A stretch of 64,000 nucleotides of DNA from Siphonodentalium dalli (taxonomy: Eukaryota; Mollusca; Scaphopoda; Gadilida; Siphonodentaliidae). Below, one piece after another: positions 37,501 through 46,045 of this stretch (its first letter is position 1; each line of letters starts with the position of its first letter). The stretch is taken from assembly GCA_032622095.1 (NCBI GenBank), contig CP136066.1, positions 186,160,716-186,224,715 of the forward strand. Direction: 5' to 3'. Below the pieces are notes generated by a model. That model saw nothing but the letters and a program-made list of their open reading frames with translations. It ran no database searches and was not told the origin of the DNA. The translations under genes were made by a program, and so were the position numbers.

Positions 37501-40500
37501 ACTTCCCTATTGTCGATATAAACAACTATTTTGACACAATCCTAACTGTGACGAACAGTTAGAAATAAAACCTATATTGCTGGTATAAAAGGGAGATTAT
37601 AACGCAGCGTGCGTTTTCCTACATCCCTACATTATGGGGCAAATATATTTATGCAAATGTGACCAACACTAAAGTTCCGAAACGAAGACAATAGTATTAT
37701 TAACAAGAGCTACGTTGGGCGTGCAAAATACGCCCTCTCTGGGGAAAATTGGCGGATGGAACCCAAACAAATTCGTAGCTGTCTTTTCTCCTAATAAACC
37801 CACATAACAAATTTGATTGAAATCGGTTCACTCTAACTAAAGTTATCATCCGGAATTACGTCAAATAAGGGGCATAACTCCGGTGAAAATTGGCGGACGG
37901 AACCCAAATTCGAACCTGAGCTGTCTTTTCTCCTAATAAACCAACATACCAAATTTGATTGAAATCTGTTCACTCTAACTAAAGTTATCATCCGGACAAC
38001 AAATTTCAGGGATTTTCTAAGTCAAATTACGTCAAAAAAGGGGCCATAACTCTCGCAAAAATTATCGGATTAAAACGAAATTCGGACTTGAGCTGTATTG
38101 CGATATATGTAATCTACAAAAAAACGGGTTTTGCGTATAAACATTCCAAAATCGAGTTGATCATCCGGAAACCAAAAAACATAAGAAAAACTGAATTTTC
38201 TGAGTCGAAAAAGGGGCATAACTCTGCCAAAAATGGTCGGACAGAAACCAAGTTCGAACTTGACCTGTGTTTTGGTGGGAGAAAGTAATATACCAAATTT
38301 GGATTCATTCCGATAAACTATACTAAAGTTATCATCCGGACAACAAATTTCAAGGATATTCTAAGTCAAAAAACGTCAAATAAGGGGCATAACTCCGGTG
38401 AAAATTGGCGGGCGGAACCCAAATTCGAACTTGAACTTACTTTTCGGCTAATAAACCCACATACCAAATGTTATTAAATTTGGTTCACTCTAACTAAAGT
38501 TATCATCCGGAAACCAGGTTAACGGACGCCCGGACGGACGGACAGACCAATACTATAATACGGCCGTTTTTTCAAACGGGCGTATAAAAACATAATAATA
38601 ACGGGTAAAAACATATAACAAATATTACATACCATCCTTTGGAAAGCATAGGTCAGATGTCATAACGTAGTATTACTTCTTAAACTTATTACATTCTTCG
38701 AGCATGAAGAAATTAGGATAACACTGAGAGTGTTATACGATATAGCGATGTGTACATCTTGGTGACGAAATACGGAATGAGAAAGCGCGGTAAATAAGCT
38801 TACCTGTGATTGGCTGAGACACCTTAGTGTCCGAAAGTTAGATCTCAGATTGGGTAGAGAATAGAGTGGATGAGATATTGGGCGAAAGTAGAAATACGAA
38901 ATAGCAAGATACAGAACAGGACTGGGAACGGGAAATGTATAGAACGGAATAGCGCAGAATGGAATGAACCAAGTACGCGGAATGAAATGATTACAATGCG
39001 GCTATAAATGTATATTAGTGAGTTAGGTTTAATAACTTAGTTAGTATACATGTGTAGCATGTAATAAATGCATATACTGCTTTTGTATATAAAATAGCAC
39101 GGTCACATTACGACTTCCCCTTGATAAATGTCCATTTCTCCCTAATAATAAACTACAGAGAAGTGATTTCCCCTAATTTGAAACCTCTAGGATGGTCCCT
39201 GCATTTCAGTACACTAAAATTATTTCTCAGTGTTACAGGTGTATTATAAACACAGCTATGTCATGGCAAAATTGTTCCCCTATTTATTTTGGGCACATTC
39301 CCATTTTTTGGGCACAGCGTTTACTGACTTGAATTTGAATTTTTAAGGCCCGCAACAGTAACAAGCCTGAGTTTAGTGTGCCTGTTATTTGCAGAATGAG
39401 GCCCCCAGAGGGCAAGCCTTGAAATAGTGTCTTGTCATTGGCAGAATGAGGTCCACAGAGGGTGAATTTAGTGATGCCTGGGAACCTCATTCTGCTGAGT
39501 TGTAAGCAGAATGAGGTCCCAGAGGGTGAATTTGGTGACAGACACACTATTTCAAGGCTTGCCAGAGGGTGAATTTAGTGATGCTATCCCACATAGCAGG
39601 CTAACATCACCAAACTCACCCTCTGGGGACCTCATTCTGCATGGCCACATCTGCTATGGGAGACATAGACTCAGATTGAAGTTCCAAATGGTGAATATTG
39701 TGATGTACACCCATTATGAACCTCAATTATGAAATGTGTCATCTGCCAATTTGGAGATACATGTATGAGAAACTAAACTAATAAAGAAATAGAATCTATA
39801 TGAAGAAGTTTCTATAGAAATTGATTGTAAATAAACTTTCAAGAGAAGATGAGGCCTAAGCAGAATGAGGTCCCTAGAGGGTGAATTTAGTGATGCTAGC
39901 CCTCTGGGGACCTCATTCTGCAAATGAAAAGCACACTAAACTCAGGCTTGAACAGGAACCCTAATTTTTTACAATCATCCCTTGTTATTTTCAGAGTTCT
40001 ACAACAGGTTTTTGAGAGCCATATCACCAGACAAAGGGGCAGCTTAGATGAGGTTCGTATTTATAAAATAGCATGAGCAAACTCCTGAAATCTTTGATTC
40101 CCGATTGCATTCTCCCTATCAGTTCTAAAAGTATAACAATGGAATGGTCTGTACTTATAGGGATGTCCATTGTCCATATAATAGGTTCAACAAGCAGCCT
40201 GCAGCTCTTTGTTAAATTTATTTACTGTTCAAACATCCCTACAAATGAATAAATGGGAATTTGAGTAACCTACTCTTCAAATTTATTTGCTGTTCAAACA
40301 TCCCTACAAATGAATAAATGGGAATTTGAGTAACCTACTCTTCAAGTCTGGATAAGTTAATTGCAGAATGAGGTCCCCAGAGGGTGAATCCGACACAGTG
40401 GGCTAGCTTCACCCAATTCACCCTCTGGGGACCTCATTCTGCTTAGATCTAAACTGCTATATGGGAGACCTAGGATTAGATTGAAGTTCCCCAGTTGAAG

Positions 40501-41327
40501 TTGGTGATGTTCACCGATTAGTCACCGATTTTCAATTTATCTTCTTCAAATTAGGGGATATAGAAACTGAACAGAAGGGGAAAAGTAACTAATACAATGT
40601 TAATTTGGTACTTCTCAGAACATGTGACCTAAGCAGAATGAGGTTCCCAGTGATGCTAGCTCACTGTGTGGGATAGCGTCATTAAATTCACCCTCTGGGG
40701 ACCTCATTCTGCAAATCAGAAACACTAAATCCAGTCTTGCAAGCAGGTAACATCCTATTGCTCTAATTTAACTCTGCTTTCATCATGAAAAAATGTGTCT
40801 TCTTTTCATAGGGAAGAATGCGGAATCTATTGGACACATTACGGCGAGATCTCAATATCCCCTCACTGGATGACGATGATGACGAGTTTAATGTGACACT
40901 TAAAACGGGGACACAAAGTGACTTCTTAGCATCAAAGTATGACACCTCATATGCTCAGAAATATGATTCTCGTAATAAAACGGTTGGCTTCGATCGTACC
41001 ACGGATTCAGTTGATTCTTATGGATTCGGAAGCACCGCTGGCAATTTGTATGATACGATAACGTCCCAACAAAATGACGAGCTGTCTTCTACTCAAGCAT
41101 TGCTGAATTATCAAATGAACATAACACAACGCGAGGCGAATGAGGACACAGAAAAACCGAGTACATCAGCCAAGATTATTGAAGTTAAGTCCGCAGATAG
41201 AAAACACCCTCAACCAAAACCACGAGGCAAGAAAGAGGACAAGAAAGCTTCCAAGGTCACTGAGGAAATCATAGAGGAGGATGAAGCATACGACGATGAC
41301 TATGAAGCAGATGACGATGATTTCTGA
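19451..41327 (+). CDS. SPATA7: SPATA7 orthologue (spermatogenesis-associated protein 7), eight coding exons
   Basis: The joined coding exons are 19451-19508, 21781-21870, 25766-25813, 26592-26713, 27699-28453, 36518-36595, 39995-40052 and 40812-41327: 1,725 nt, 574 residues plus stop. All phases agree. Conserved SPATA7 blocks are visible: SLKGQLGTKSS near residues 9-19, the QLMVLSHMTNHFRKISKAK helix (residues 31-49), EKPFTPRTLKS with LSQYKYYKPA (about 207-232), and ENELKYVQFVQDVTNDVL (about 359-376) running into FSNRVLQQVFESHI. The C-terminus is very acidic. Vertebrate SPATA7 is about 600 residues, works at the photoreceptor connecting cilium with RPGRIP1, and is mutated in Leber congenital amaurosis. 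In an invertebrate a ciliary role is an inference. The first coding exon has a good acceptor upstream (TTGTTTTTCAG, ending 19440), so a 5' exon probably lies further left. Confidence 0.9.
19830..19865 (+). repeat. LINE 3' tail remnant, (ATCCT)n
   Basis: TTGAAATAAAATATCCTATCC continuing as pentamers looks like the polyadenylation signal and microsatellite tail of a LINE. The body (about 19740-19830) is too short to classify. The tail is cut by the MITE at 19866. Confidence 0.55.
19866..20315. mobile_element. MITE with TGACCCGCC termini and two internal hairpins, copy 1
   Basis: Terminal inverted repeats are TATGTGACCCGCCATATCAA (19866) and its inverse ending near 20315, extending about 35 bp into AATCCAGTCGTAAGTCGGGAT. 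Just inside each end is a hairpin with arm TGCATTCTCTTATATATGCG (19914-19972, partly collapsed, and 20190-20273). A near-identical copy is at 49771-50224. Confidence 0.82.
20472..20992. mobile_element. Double-hairpin MITE (GAATGAGGTCCCC family) with nested TGACCCGCC-family fragment
   Basis: The left end CAAGCCTGCAAATAGCGTG starts at 20472, followed by a hairpin (20503-20593) with arm AGAATGAGGTCCCCAGAGGG and apex ATCCCGCATAGCGGGCTAG. The family's right end TTTGCAGGCTTGG is displaced to about 20980-20992. In between, 20725-20979 is a piece of the 19866-type MITE including one hairpin at 20737-20815. Confidence 0.7.
21061..21199. repeat. About 139-bp palindrome
   Basis: Arms TCTCAAATGAGTTACTATTT and the inverse AAATAGAACGAGTTTGAGA are followed by paired TTTATCAACCGAGTTCACTA and TAGTGGACGAGGTTGATAAA. 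The apex is GAGCCGAGGTTTACCGAGGCTC. It lies in a SPATA7 intron. Confidence 0.85.
21781..21870 (+). CDS. SPATA7: SPATA7 coding exon 2
   Basis: Acceptor TTCATTCCAG and donor GTAAGT. It encodes PLAPTSAKYTTQLMVLSHM and then TNHFRKISKAK, the conserved N-terminal helix of SPATA7. Enters and exits in phase 1. Confidence 0.9.
22023..22258. mobile_element. Decayed hairpin-bearing MITE
   Basis: It contains hairpin arms CCAATGCATTCTCTTATATA at 22030 and a complete hairpin at 22188-22252, joined by A/T-rich ACAATTTTTATAAT sequence as in the 19866 family. The outer TGACCCGCC termini are missing. Confidence 0.6.
22541..23524. mobile_element. hAT-type element, 0.97 kb
   Basis: Termini TAGTGTTGAAAC (22549) and GTTTAAACACTA (to 23516) are imperfect inverted repeats of the TAGTGTTTAAAC type. 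The flanks GCCGAGAT and GCCGAGGG agree at six of eight positions. Subterminal repeats of ATCGACTAGTCG occur at both ends. The interior includes a 29-G run at 22982-23010. No transposase is seen. Confidence 0.68.
23559..24865. mobile_element. hAT-type element (CAGGGTTTCCGCC family), right end lost
   Basis: It starts CAGGGTTTCCGCCAAGGGGA and matches, in inverse orientation, the complete short copy at 53197-53656. It shares blocks TTCCCGCTATAAAGACTGAT (24411) and CACCAAACATTACGTTGTAG (24725). It has about 700 extra bases (about 23650-24330) missing from the short copy. The expected far terminus is not found after about 24865. Confidence 0.55.
25083..25608. mobile_element. Diverged copy of the 1.37-kb Mutator-like element
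   Basis: It begins TAGTCCAAGTCTGCTCGTAC and shares an internal block TTAAATTACACATAGAATAT with the element at 13007-14371. The right terminus near 25560-25608 carries GGTCCAAAACAGCATCAACC. About 0.8 kb of the full interior is absent. Lies in a SPATA7 intron. Confidence 0.6.
25766..25813 (+). CDS. SPATA7: SPATA7 coding exon 3
   Basis: Acceptor CTACATTTCAG and donor GTAAGT. It encodes SAIDNKPPKVLVTSQK; phase 1 in and out. Confidence 0.82.
25885..26180. mobile_element. Double-hairpin MITE fragment (GAATGAGGTCCCC family)
   Basis: A hairpin at 25888-25978 (GAATGAGGTCCCCAGAAGGT and inverse) and the family's internal block (GCAGATGAGGCCATGCAGAA at 26145) remain. The right hairpin is lost after AATAAGGTCCCC. 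Confidence 0.6.
26592..26713 (+). CDS. SPATA7: SPATA7 coding exon 4
   Basis: Acceptor TTTATTCCAG; the donor is the weak GTACAC. It encodes LRDRTTRNHIVKTGSRPTSR followed by an acidic end (DDEYIIEENFL). Phase 1 in, phase 0 out, joining cleanly to exon 5. Confidence 0.78.
26830..26995. mobile_element. Chimeric hairpin: double-hairpin MITE end with a foreign palindrome as its core
   Basis: The outside matches the GAATGAGGTCCCC family (AAGCCTTGAAATAGTGCGCC left, AATGACATGCACACTGAACT right). The inside arm is that of the 215-bp palindrome family (GGATTTAGTCGGAAATATGG, then CATTCATCGGAAAGCTCTCA). The right arm switches back to CTGGGGACCTCATTCTG at about 26950. Confidence 0.75.
27036..27665. repeat. 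Dispersed repeat with TATACCCCC and CCGTCCGTCCG signatures
   Basis: It begins TATACCCCCACTTTCGAAGA, contains GTCCGTCC runs and three degenerate copies of AACAAATATGAACCGATTTC, and ends near GCATACCCCAACC inverted. It is similar in style to 33682-34441 but not the same sequence. Confidence 0.55.
27699..28453 (+). CDS. SPATA7: SPATA7 coding exon 5 (largest)
   Basis: Acceptor TTTATCAACAG and donor GTATGT after ACGGTTGATAA. It encodes 251 residues, starting DPNDEDERLVYSIMKTTLNP. It includes a basic Ser/Arg/Pro-rich stretch and the diagnostic EKPFTPRTLKS plus LSQYKYYKPA block shared with vertebrate SPATA7. Phase 0 in, phase 2 out. Confidence 0.93.
28954..29615. mobile_element. PIF/Harbinger-type MITE, 656 bp, TAA target duplication
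   Basis: Termini GGCCAAAACAAAAAATGGTT (28957) and the inverse, ending TTTTTTGTTTTGGCC at 29612, are followed inward by paired CTCAGGC/GCCCGAG. TAA flanks both sides. GGCC termini and a 3-bp T(A/T)A duplication fit PIF/Harbinger. Confidence 0.78.
29641..29795. repeat. About 155-bp palindrome
   Basis: Arms ATATAAGATTTTATGAAACT and the inverse; outer parts ACAAGATCTTCAACTTGTTA versus inverse GAGGATCTCCAACAGGTTA. The apex is ACAACTCGTCTACAACTCGTTGT. Confidence 0.82.
29915..30615. mobile_element. TTAA (piggyBac-like) MITE, outer member of a nested pair
   Basis: The left end is TTAA then CCCTTCTATGACTGGAGCTT at 29919. The right end is split: GCTCCTATCA at 30141-30150 resumes at 30604 with TTAAAGGG-TTAA. 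It holds hairpins at 29961-30017 and 30047-30113. The inner MITE sits at a TTAA inside its right terminal repeat. Confidence 0.75.
30151..30607. mobile_element. TTAA (piggyBac-like) MITE, inner member
   Basis: TTAA, then CCCTTTCAGTGCCAGGGGCC (30155), ends AGCACTGAAAGGG (30603), then TTAA. Subterminal CCGAT...ATCGGCCC is paired. The interior shares an AT-rich block and a half hairpin (30509-30560) with the 19866 MITE family. Confidence 0.8.
30707..31093. mobile_element. PIF/Harbinger-type MITE, 381 bp, TTA target duplication
   Basis: GGCCAAACAAAAAAATATCT starts at 30710 and the inverse GTAATATTTTGTTTGGCC ends at 31090. TTA on both sides. Same family as 28957 and 42744. Confidence 0.78.
31210..31532. 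mobile_element. TTAA (piggyBac-like) MITE with three hairpins
   Basis: TTAA then CCCTTTCATGATGGGAGCT (31214); the right end AGCTCCAGTCATGGAAGGG closes at 31528, then TTAA. Inside are hairpins at 31256-31327 and 31350-31424 and a partial one at 31448-31490, each with loop sequence GGGAGCCT or GCTCCC. Confidence 0.82.
31642..31877. mobile_element. TTAA (piggyBac-like) MITE, 228 bp, intact hairpin
   Basis: TTAA, CCCTTTGAGTGCCAGGTCCG (31646) and the inverse CGGCCCCTGGCACTCAAAGGG ending at 31873, TTAA. One complete hairpin at 31684-31766 has the same arms and loop (GTCGACCATAGGTCGCC) as those in the TGACCCGCC MITEs. Confidence 0.85.
32015..32053 (+). CDS. SPATA7: Possible extra SPATA7 exon, 39 nt
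   Basis: Acceptor AACCTTATTTCAG and donor GTACCA. The 39 nt keep phase 2 and add NLDSLRTAEYTEIG between exon 5 and ENELKY. It is open only in the needed frame. The donor is weak, but exons 4 and 7 of this gene also use weak donors (GTACAC, GTTCGT). This is a candidate only. Confidence 0.35.
32054..33681. other. SPATA7 intron, no element recognised
   Basis: AT-rich unique-looking intron sequence with short T and GTTTTT runs near 32890. I see neither exons nor bounded repeats. Confidence 0.5.
33682..34441. repeat. Dispersed repeat with GCCCCCGA ends and CCGTCC runs
   Basis: It starts ATGCCCCCGATCTCCGATGG and ends GTCGGGGGCGTTACCTCCGC. A (CCGTCCTT)n-like tract lies at 33729-33780. A block of about 170 bp (TTTCAACTCATAACTTTGGT onward) is tandemly repeated at 33787 and 33959. 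Confidence 0.65.
34500..34632. mobile_element. TTAA MITE, right part only
   Basis: A hairpin at 34504-34594 and the right terminus GCTCCCATCATGAAAGGG followed by TTAA (34629-34632) remain. The left end is absent. Confidence 0.65.
34633..35894. other. SPATA7 intron, (TA)n at 35855-35873
   Basis: No element boundaries are seen apart from a short TA dinucleotide run. Confidence 0.5.
35895..36334. mobile_element. Double-hairpin MITE (GAATGAGGTCCCC family), complete
   Basis: CAAGTCTGAGTTTAGTGTGC (35895) pairs with GCACACTAAACTCAGGCTT (to 36334). Just inside each end is a hairpin: 35925-35996 (shortened apex) and 36213-36306. The middle carries TCAGATTGAAGTTCCCAAAT and AATGGGTG-type segments typical of the family. 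Confidence 0.82.
36518..36595 (+). CDS. SPATA7: SPATA7 coding exon 6
   Basis: Acceptor TCCATTTCAG, donor GTAAAC. It encodes ENELKYVQFVQDVTNDVL followed by NRGVFSN, the best conserved C-terminal SPATA7 block. Phase 2 in and out. Confidence 0.93.
36596..37703. other. SPATA7 intron, no bounded element
   Basis: I see nothing I can support as a gene or repeat. Confidence 0.45.
37704..38590. repeat. Dispersed repeat with internal tandem structure
   Basis: At least four diverged copies of a block of about 150-170 bp contain ATAACTCCGGTGAAAATTGG and AACTAAAGTTATCATCCGGA. It ends GGACGGACGGACAGACC and then ACGGCCGTTTTTTCAAACGG. Opens with ACAAGAGCTACGTTGGGCGT. Likely a MITE/SINE-like family of the host; class unknown. 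Confidence 0.65.
39362..39950. mobile_element. Double-hairpin MITE (GAATGAGGTCCCC family), rearranged
   Basis: Outer ends CAAGCCTGAGTTTAGTGTGC and GCACACTAAACTCAGGCTTG. The left side has several overlapping partial hairpins (39395-39640) with repeated AGAATGAGGTCC arms and CTTGAAATAGTGTC segments in both orientations. The right hairpin (39859-39921) has a shortened apex. Confidence 0.75.
39995..40052 (+). CDS. SPATA7: SPATA7 coding exon 7
   Basis: Acceptor TTGTTATTTTCAG; donor GTTCGT is weak. It encodes (R)VLQQVFESHITRQRGSLDE, matching the vertebrate FSxRxLxxxFExHI block when joined to exon 6. Phase 2 in, phase 0 out. Confidence 0.9.
40214..40344 (+). repeat. 65-bp tandem duplication
   Basis: Two nearly identical copies of AAATTTATTTACTGTTCAAA onward, starting at 40214 and 40279. 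Confidence 0.9.
40343..40741. mobile_element. Double-hairpin MITE (GAATGAGGTCCCC family)
   Basis: Hairpins at 40365-40441 and 40634-40713. The ends CAAGTCTGGATAAG and CTAAATCCAGTCTTG are diverged but inverted. It lies 70 bp upstream of the last SPATA7 exon. Confidence 0.72.
40812..41327 (+). CDS. SPATA7: SPATA7 coding exon 8 (terminal)
   Basis: Acceptor CTTCTTTTCATAG. It encodes GRMRNLLDTLRRDLNIPSLD, continuing the conserved helix, then a low-complexity tail ending in a dense acidic run (DDDYEADDDDF) before TGA. An AATAAA at 41639-41644 is a plausible polyadenylation signal. Confidence 0.9.
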   Translation, partial: GRMRNLLDTLRRDLNIPSLDDDDDEFNVTLKTGTQSDFLASKYDTSYAQKYDSRNKTVGFDRTTDSVDSYGFGSTAGNLYDTITSQQNDELSSTQALLNYQMNITQREANEDTEKPSTSAKIIEVKSADRKHPQPKPRGKKEDKKASKVTEEIIEEDEAYDDDYEADDDDF

Positions 41328-41638
41328 TTCACCTGACTTGAGGATAATCGTCCAACAGCTTGTGCCTAAAATTTCCTTTTTCTTCATGGAATTTATATAC
41401 ATGTTATGATATATGCAGTGTCAGTGTTGTTGATTGCTATTTTAGCAATCTGCTAAATACAATTTCAACTAACTAAGAACAAATATTCTTATGAAAATAC
41501 GTGCAATTGAAACAACCCAACAGGCTTATTATGCCACAACTTGCTATACTCTTGTTGGAAATTGAAAAACCCTTTGAACCCAAGAGACCGGAATACCGGT
41601 CCAGAAATCATATGATATTTGACATGAAATTACAGCAC

Positions 41639-41644
41639 AATAAA
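41639..41644 (+). promoter_or_regulatory. Candidate polyadenylation signal for SPATA7
   Basis: AATAAA about 312 nt after the stop codon. Confidence 0.4.
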
Positions 41645-42740
41645 CGCACATACATGTATCAACTAGACTTGTACTTCTACTTTGCACATATGCATCACAT
41701 GTTTACCCACGTGACTTTGATAGACAAACTAATGACTGAGGGTCTGTTTTGAGAAAAAAAGTTACTTTTTATCGTCGGAAGTGGAAGTATTGCTTTAGAA
41801 ATTTTCGCGATCAAAGCACAAATTAACTAGAATTGTGCTTCTACTTTGCGCGAATTGTGCTTCTACTTTGCGCGAATGAGTCACATGTTCATACCTCTGA
41901 CTTTAGCAGCCAAATTGGAGACAGGGGGTCTGTTTCTGCGCATATACACAGAGGTGCATTTTGAGAAACGCCTTTTATCGTAGTCAAAGGATAAGAATTT
42001 CATTATAAATATATAGCACGACCAAAGGGAGCCGCAATATAATCTACATAATATATAGAATGTTGAATAGACTGTCTCGTTGAAATACCTTGTGACATAT
42101 TTCACCGCAAACTAGTTCAGTTAGCATAGTAGATTGCCATATCGTTGATCGTGTATAGATGTATATTATTACATCGCCGGAACACTATATAACGTCAGGC
42201 GCCTCGGGTTGGGACCATTTAACGTTCAGGACGTCGGGGTTCAAAGGGTTAATAATGAAAATATAAATAACGAATGCGAAATATGGTTAAATTGTTCTTG
42301 GTTTAAATCATTTTGTGAAAGATATTGAATTTGCACAAACATTTTGTCTAAATGGTCTACAATTTAAATGGATATGAAAAACTGAAGAGTGGCCAATATT
42401 AATAATTTACAAAATAAAATAGTTATTTATTTTTTTTACAAAATTCTTGATTTTGATTCAGATATTCTTCTGAATTTGCCTTGATTTATAATATCCGTCC
42501 CTTCGACTGTCAGCATAATGAGCATTAGATAGTTCATTTATAAATATATTTGCCTTTTAATAATATGTAATTAATCTGTGCTTTACTGTGATATGGCATT
42601 ACAGCCAACTGTAAAAATAAAAATATAATTTTATTGTATATATTACTCTTAATTTATAAAGTTTTAGTCTCAATATATGTGATATTCTTTTGTCATTTTG
42701 TTTTCGTAAATAATTCATTTCAGGTATGCTGTCATTTGTG

Positions 42741-44239
42741 TTAGGCCAAACAAAAAAAGATATTTGATTCTCAGGCAATTTTTTTTGAAAATCGATGAGG
42801 GAGCGAGGATTTTATTTTATTTTTTTTCTGATCATAGACTGGCATAGTAAGCATGGATTATTATATCTTCCAAGGTCCAGAAAACTATAGGGAGAACTTT
42901 GTAATGGATATAAACTAATTTATTGGGATATAACGAATGACAAATTATGACATTGTACTACCTTGCTCGTATTTAAATTCATGCAGTACTATTTTTTGCG
43001 CACCCAATGGTGCGTGAATTTAAAACTGAGCGAAAAATAGTACGACTCCCAAGTTTAATCTAAACCGCAGTCCATATGAAATACAAGAGGGCTATGTTGC
43101 TGAATTTACATATATTATGAACGGTTGAATAGACGGTTACGCCTATACATGTATACATATATTTACATATGGCCAGCCGCTATCAAGACCATTGCTCTCA
43201 ATGCCAAGCGACAAATCATGGTACATGTAACATAGACATTGTTGAAATGCTTGTATAAGAACTACTAATATTCCAGGTCGCCACAAAATTATGATGTATG
43301 TAGTTACTAGTGTATTGTCAACACGATGTAAATCCGCCGCGATTGAGTTTAATATACACATATACTATCTCCAGGAATGACTAAGAACAGAAACTTTCAT
43401 CAGCTTCAAGATATATGAAAATATCCGAAAATATTTTTGTAAGTTTTGAATTCGCGCATCTAGGTGTGCGAATTTAAAGTGCGCGAATTCAAAACTGAGC
43501 GAAAAATAGTACTGCGCAAATTTAAATACGAGTAAGGTACCCGTACATCATATAGGGGTTATCTAGAATGATATATATATTGATATGATTTTAACATTGG
43601 CACTATCAGTTTTAACAACATGCAGAACTCCATATCCGATTCATATAAAAATACGGAACGTAAATACATTCGAAGCTAAAAGATAAAGTGATCTTCCAAA
43701 CTATCATAGAAAGTCTTGATTCACTTATTCCGCTGACTAATTAGAGACTGTATATGTACCGCAGTGGATGATGGACAATAACACTTCAAATAAACATGGC
43801 CAATATACAACGCTTGTCAAACTGTATTGCGCTCCGGTTTGAGTACCTTCGATCGCAATAGTGTAGCAAGGGGGAAACTCTTATCTTGCAGTGTTAGTTA
43901 CTGTGCAAGGTCAAATATCTAACGTCCTGCTGATCTTTTACAAAATATTTCAACACATTTGACCACTAAACTTGGGGGTTTGGACAGCCTGTGGTGACAA
44001 TATACCTGATAGTTATCATTGCCTATGATCTTTTGTTGAATACTCGCACATACGCTGTTGTATTTAGCTCCTATTCGATATTTGAAACAACTAATTTCCA
44101 TGTGACAATTTCCTATTTTAGAGTTACCGATTTACAACTACAGTGAAATCCAAAATTGAAATAAAATGGTCCAACGAGGGAATTTTTTTTTTTATGAGGC
44201 TATGCCTGAGAATCGAAACTTTTTTTTTTGTTGGCCTTA
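42741..44239. mobile_element. PIF/Harbinger-type element, 1.49 kb, TTA target duplication
   Basis: GGCCAAACAAAAAAAGATAT (42744) and the inverse ending TTTTTTTTGTTGGCC (44236), each followed inward by a CTCAGGCA/TGCCTGAG pair. TTA on both sides. It contains a nested inverted-repeat element at about 42961-43540. No transposase frame is seen. Confidence 0.75.
42961..43540. mobile_element. Nested element with GCTCGTATTTAAATTC-type termini
   Basis: Left ACCTTGCTCGTATTTAAATT and right AATTTAAATACGAGTAAGGT are inverted. Subterminal AGTACTATTTTT(C/T)GC and GCGAAAAATAGTACT are paired; the latter also occurs near 43030 facing inward. Confidence 0.65.
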
Positions 44240-44823
44240 TGAACTTAGTTTATTCGATCACGCTCACAGAAAACAGATTTTGTTTTAAATGATATTATAA
44301 CCTGACACAAGAAAATATAACCTTTACCAGGTCAGGCACATCTTGAATTCAACTATTATAGAGCTATTTCCCTGTTTTGTGGAAACATTGGGATTGTGTA
44401 TCCCAGTGCACAGCCAAAGATCATCTTTACAATTCTGCAGCAAAAAAAATTTTTGCAACCCTTTGCGCCAGCTTATTTGATATAATAATTTCACAAATAT
44501 GCATTTCTAAATGGCATTAACATTATGACTCAATCGCTCATTGAACCCTGTGTAATAATATTTAGACCAATTGAATATTAATGATTCTCTTATCATGATT
44601 AATCATTCACAAGGATCGAGATATGTTAATTAATCCGGCCCATTAATCACCAAAAAAAAACATGGTATTGATTGTGAATCATCTTTTTAATATATGATTT
44701 TGGATTATCCCTCTTTTATCGAATTCAAATTCACAAAAAGCCAATATCCATATTCAGGTAAAATGGATAAATATAACGATAATAGTTGAATACAGGATGT
44801 GCATGACTGTTTACCTTGTTCAA

Positions 44824-45040
44824 TACAGTAATGCCCTAAATAATCGACTTCTTAACCACAGCAGAATTATGGGTAATTTTTCAGGATTTAGTTGGAAATA
44901 TGGCTTGTTGCCATTCATCAGAAAGCTCTCACTGAGAGCTTTCCGATGAATGGCAACAAGCCATATTTACGACTAAATCCTAAAAAATTACCCATAATTC
45001 TGCTGTGATTAAGGCATCAATTATTTAGGGCATTACTGTA
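44824..45040. repeat. 217-bp palindrome, family 3, copy 1
   Basis: Nearly perfect inverted repeat from TACAGTAATGCCCTAAATAA to its inverse. The inner arm is GGAAATATGGCTTGTTGCCA and the apex AAAGCTCTCACTGAGAGCTTT. Confidence 0.9.
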
Positions 45041-45165
45041 TGTAAGGGGACGTATGACAATTTATGTGGCTGTCATAATTATGAAACTCTTTTTATTATT
45101 AAATGTGATGCCATGCCATAACTATGATGTTACTCTCCAAAATGTTTGTCCAGGAGCGGGTTTAT

Positions 45166-45408
45166 TTAACCCTTTCATTACGGGAGCTACAGTATTAAAG
45201 ACCCTGTGCCAGTGCGTTCTCTTATATATGCGAGTCTTCTGTAGGGAGCCTTGATGATATAAGATATAAATGCACTGGCTTACAAGCTCAAGGTAAATAT
45301 TGTCAGGCCAATGTATTCTCTTATATATATGCAAGGCTCTCAATGGGAGAATACATTGGCACAGGGTTTTTGCAAAATTTCTGGAAGCTCCAGTCATGGA
45401 AAGGTTAA
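45166..45408. mobile_element. TTAA (piggyBac-like) MITE
   Basis: TTAA then CCCTTTCATTACGGGAGCT; the right end GCTCCAGTCATGGAAAGG, then TTAA (45405-45408). Hairpins at 45203-45285 and 45306-45362 are imperfect. Confidence 0.75.
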
Positions 45409-46045
45409 ATCATGAAGCGATCTATATAAGTTTGTGATTGGCACCAATGTGTAAAACAGACAGAACACAACACGCATCTTAATCAAGAAGTTTTTATTGA
45501 ATGAGTTGCTGACGGCTTGAGTGGAATGTGACTGTGCCATTCGAAACGAGCTCGGGATAAGTTTCTAGATTAAGTTGTAAGTTGTGTTCTGTATTATTCC
45601 ACACCCTTGTGTCGGATAAGTTTAATCCATGACTGACTACCATTGATACTATTTATTGTGGTTTAAGCCTCATGAAAAACTGGTTAATTTCTGCATCATC
45701 TGAAGCGTATTGTTGACGTTATATACATCATCGCTTTTGGCAAAATGTTAACCCAAAGTATTCTGCCTTGTATGCCACATGTGGTACATGTATACAACAA
45801 TGTGTAGTCAATGGCTGGGTTCCATTGAATACATTTGCCTCACGTCAATGGTTGTGGAATGTGGAATTACATCAGAAAATAAAGATTATTCCATTTTAAT
45901 TAAATCTCAGTTAAAAATATTAACCATGCATCCCCACGACATTGCATGTTGTCATGACGAAATCCCTATGACCATTGTCACTTCTGTTCTATAATTGCCC
46001 TGTTTCAGCCAACCAGTAAAAGCGAGAACACCACTTTAACAAACT
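45409..46045. other. Intergenic, nothing recognised
   Basis: No gene or bounded element is seen. Confidence 0.45.
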
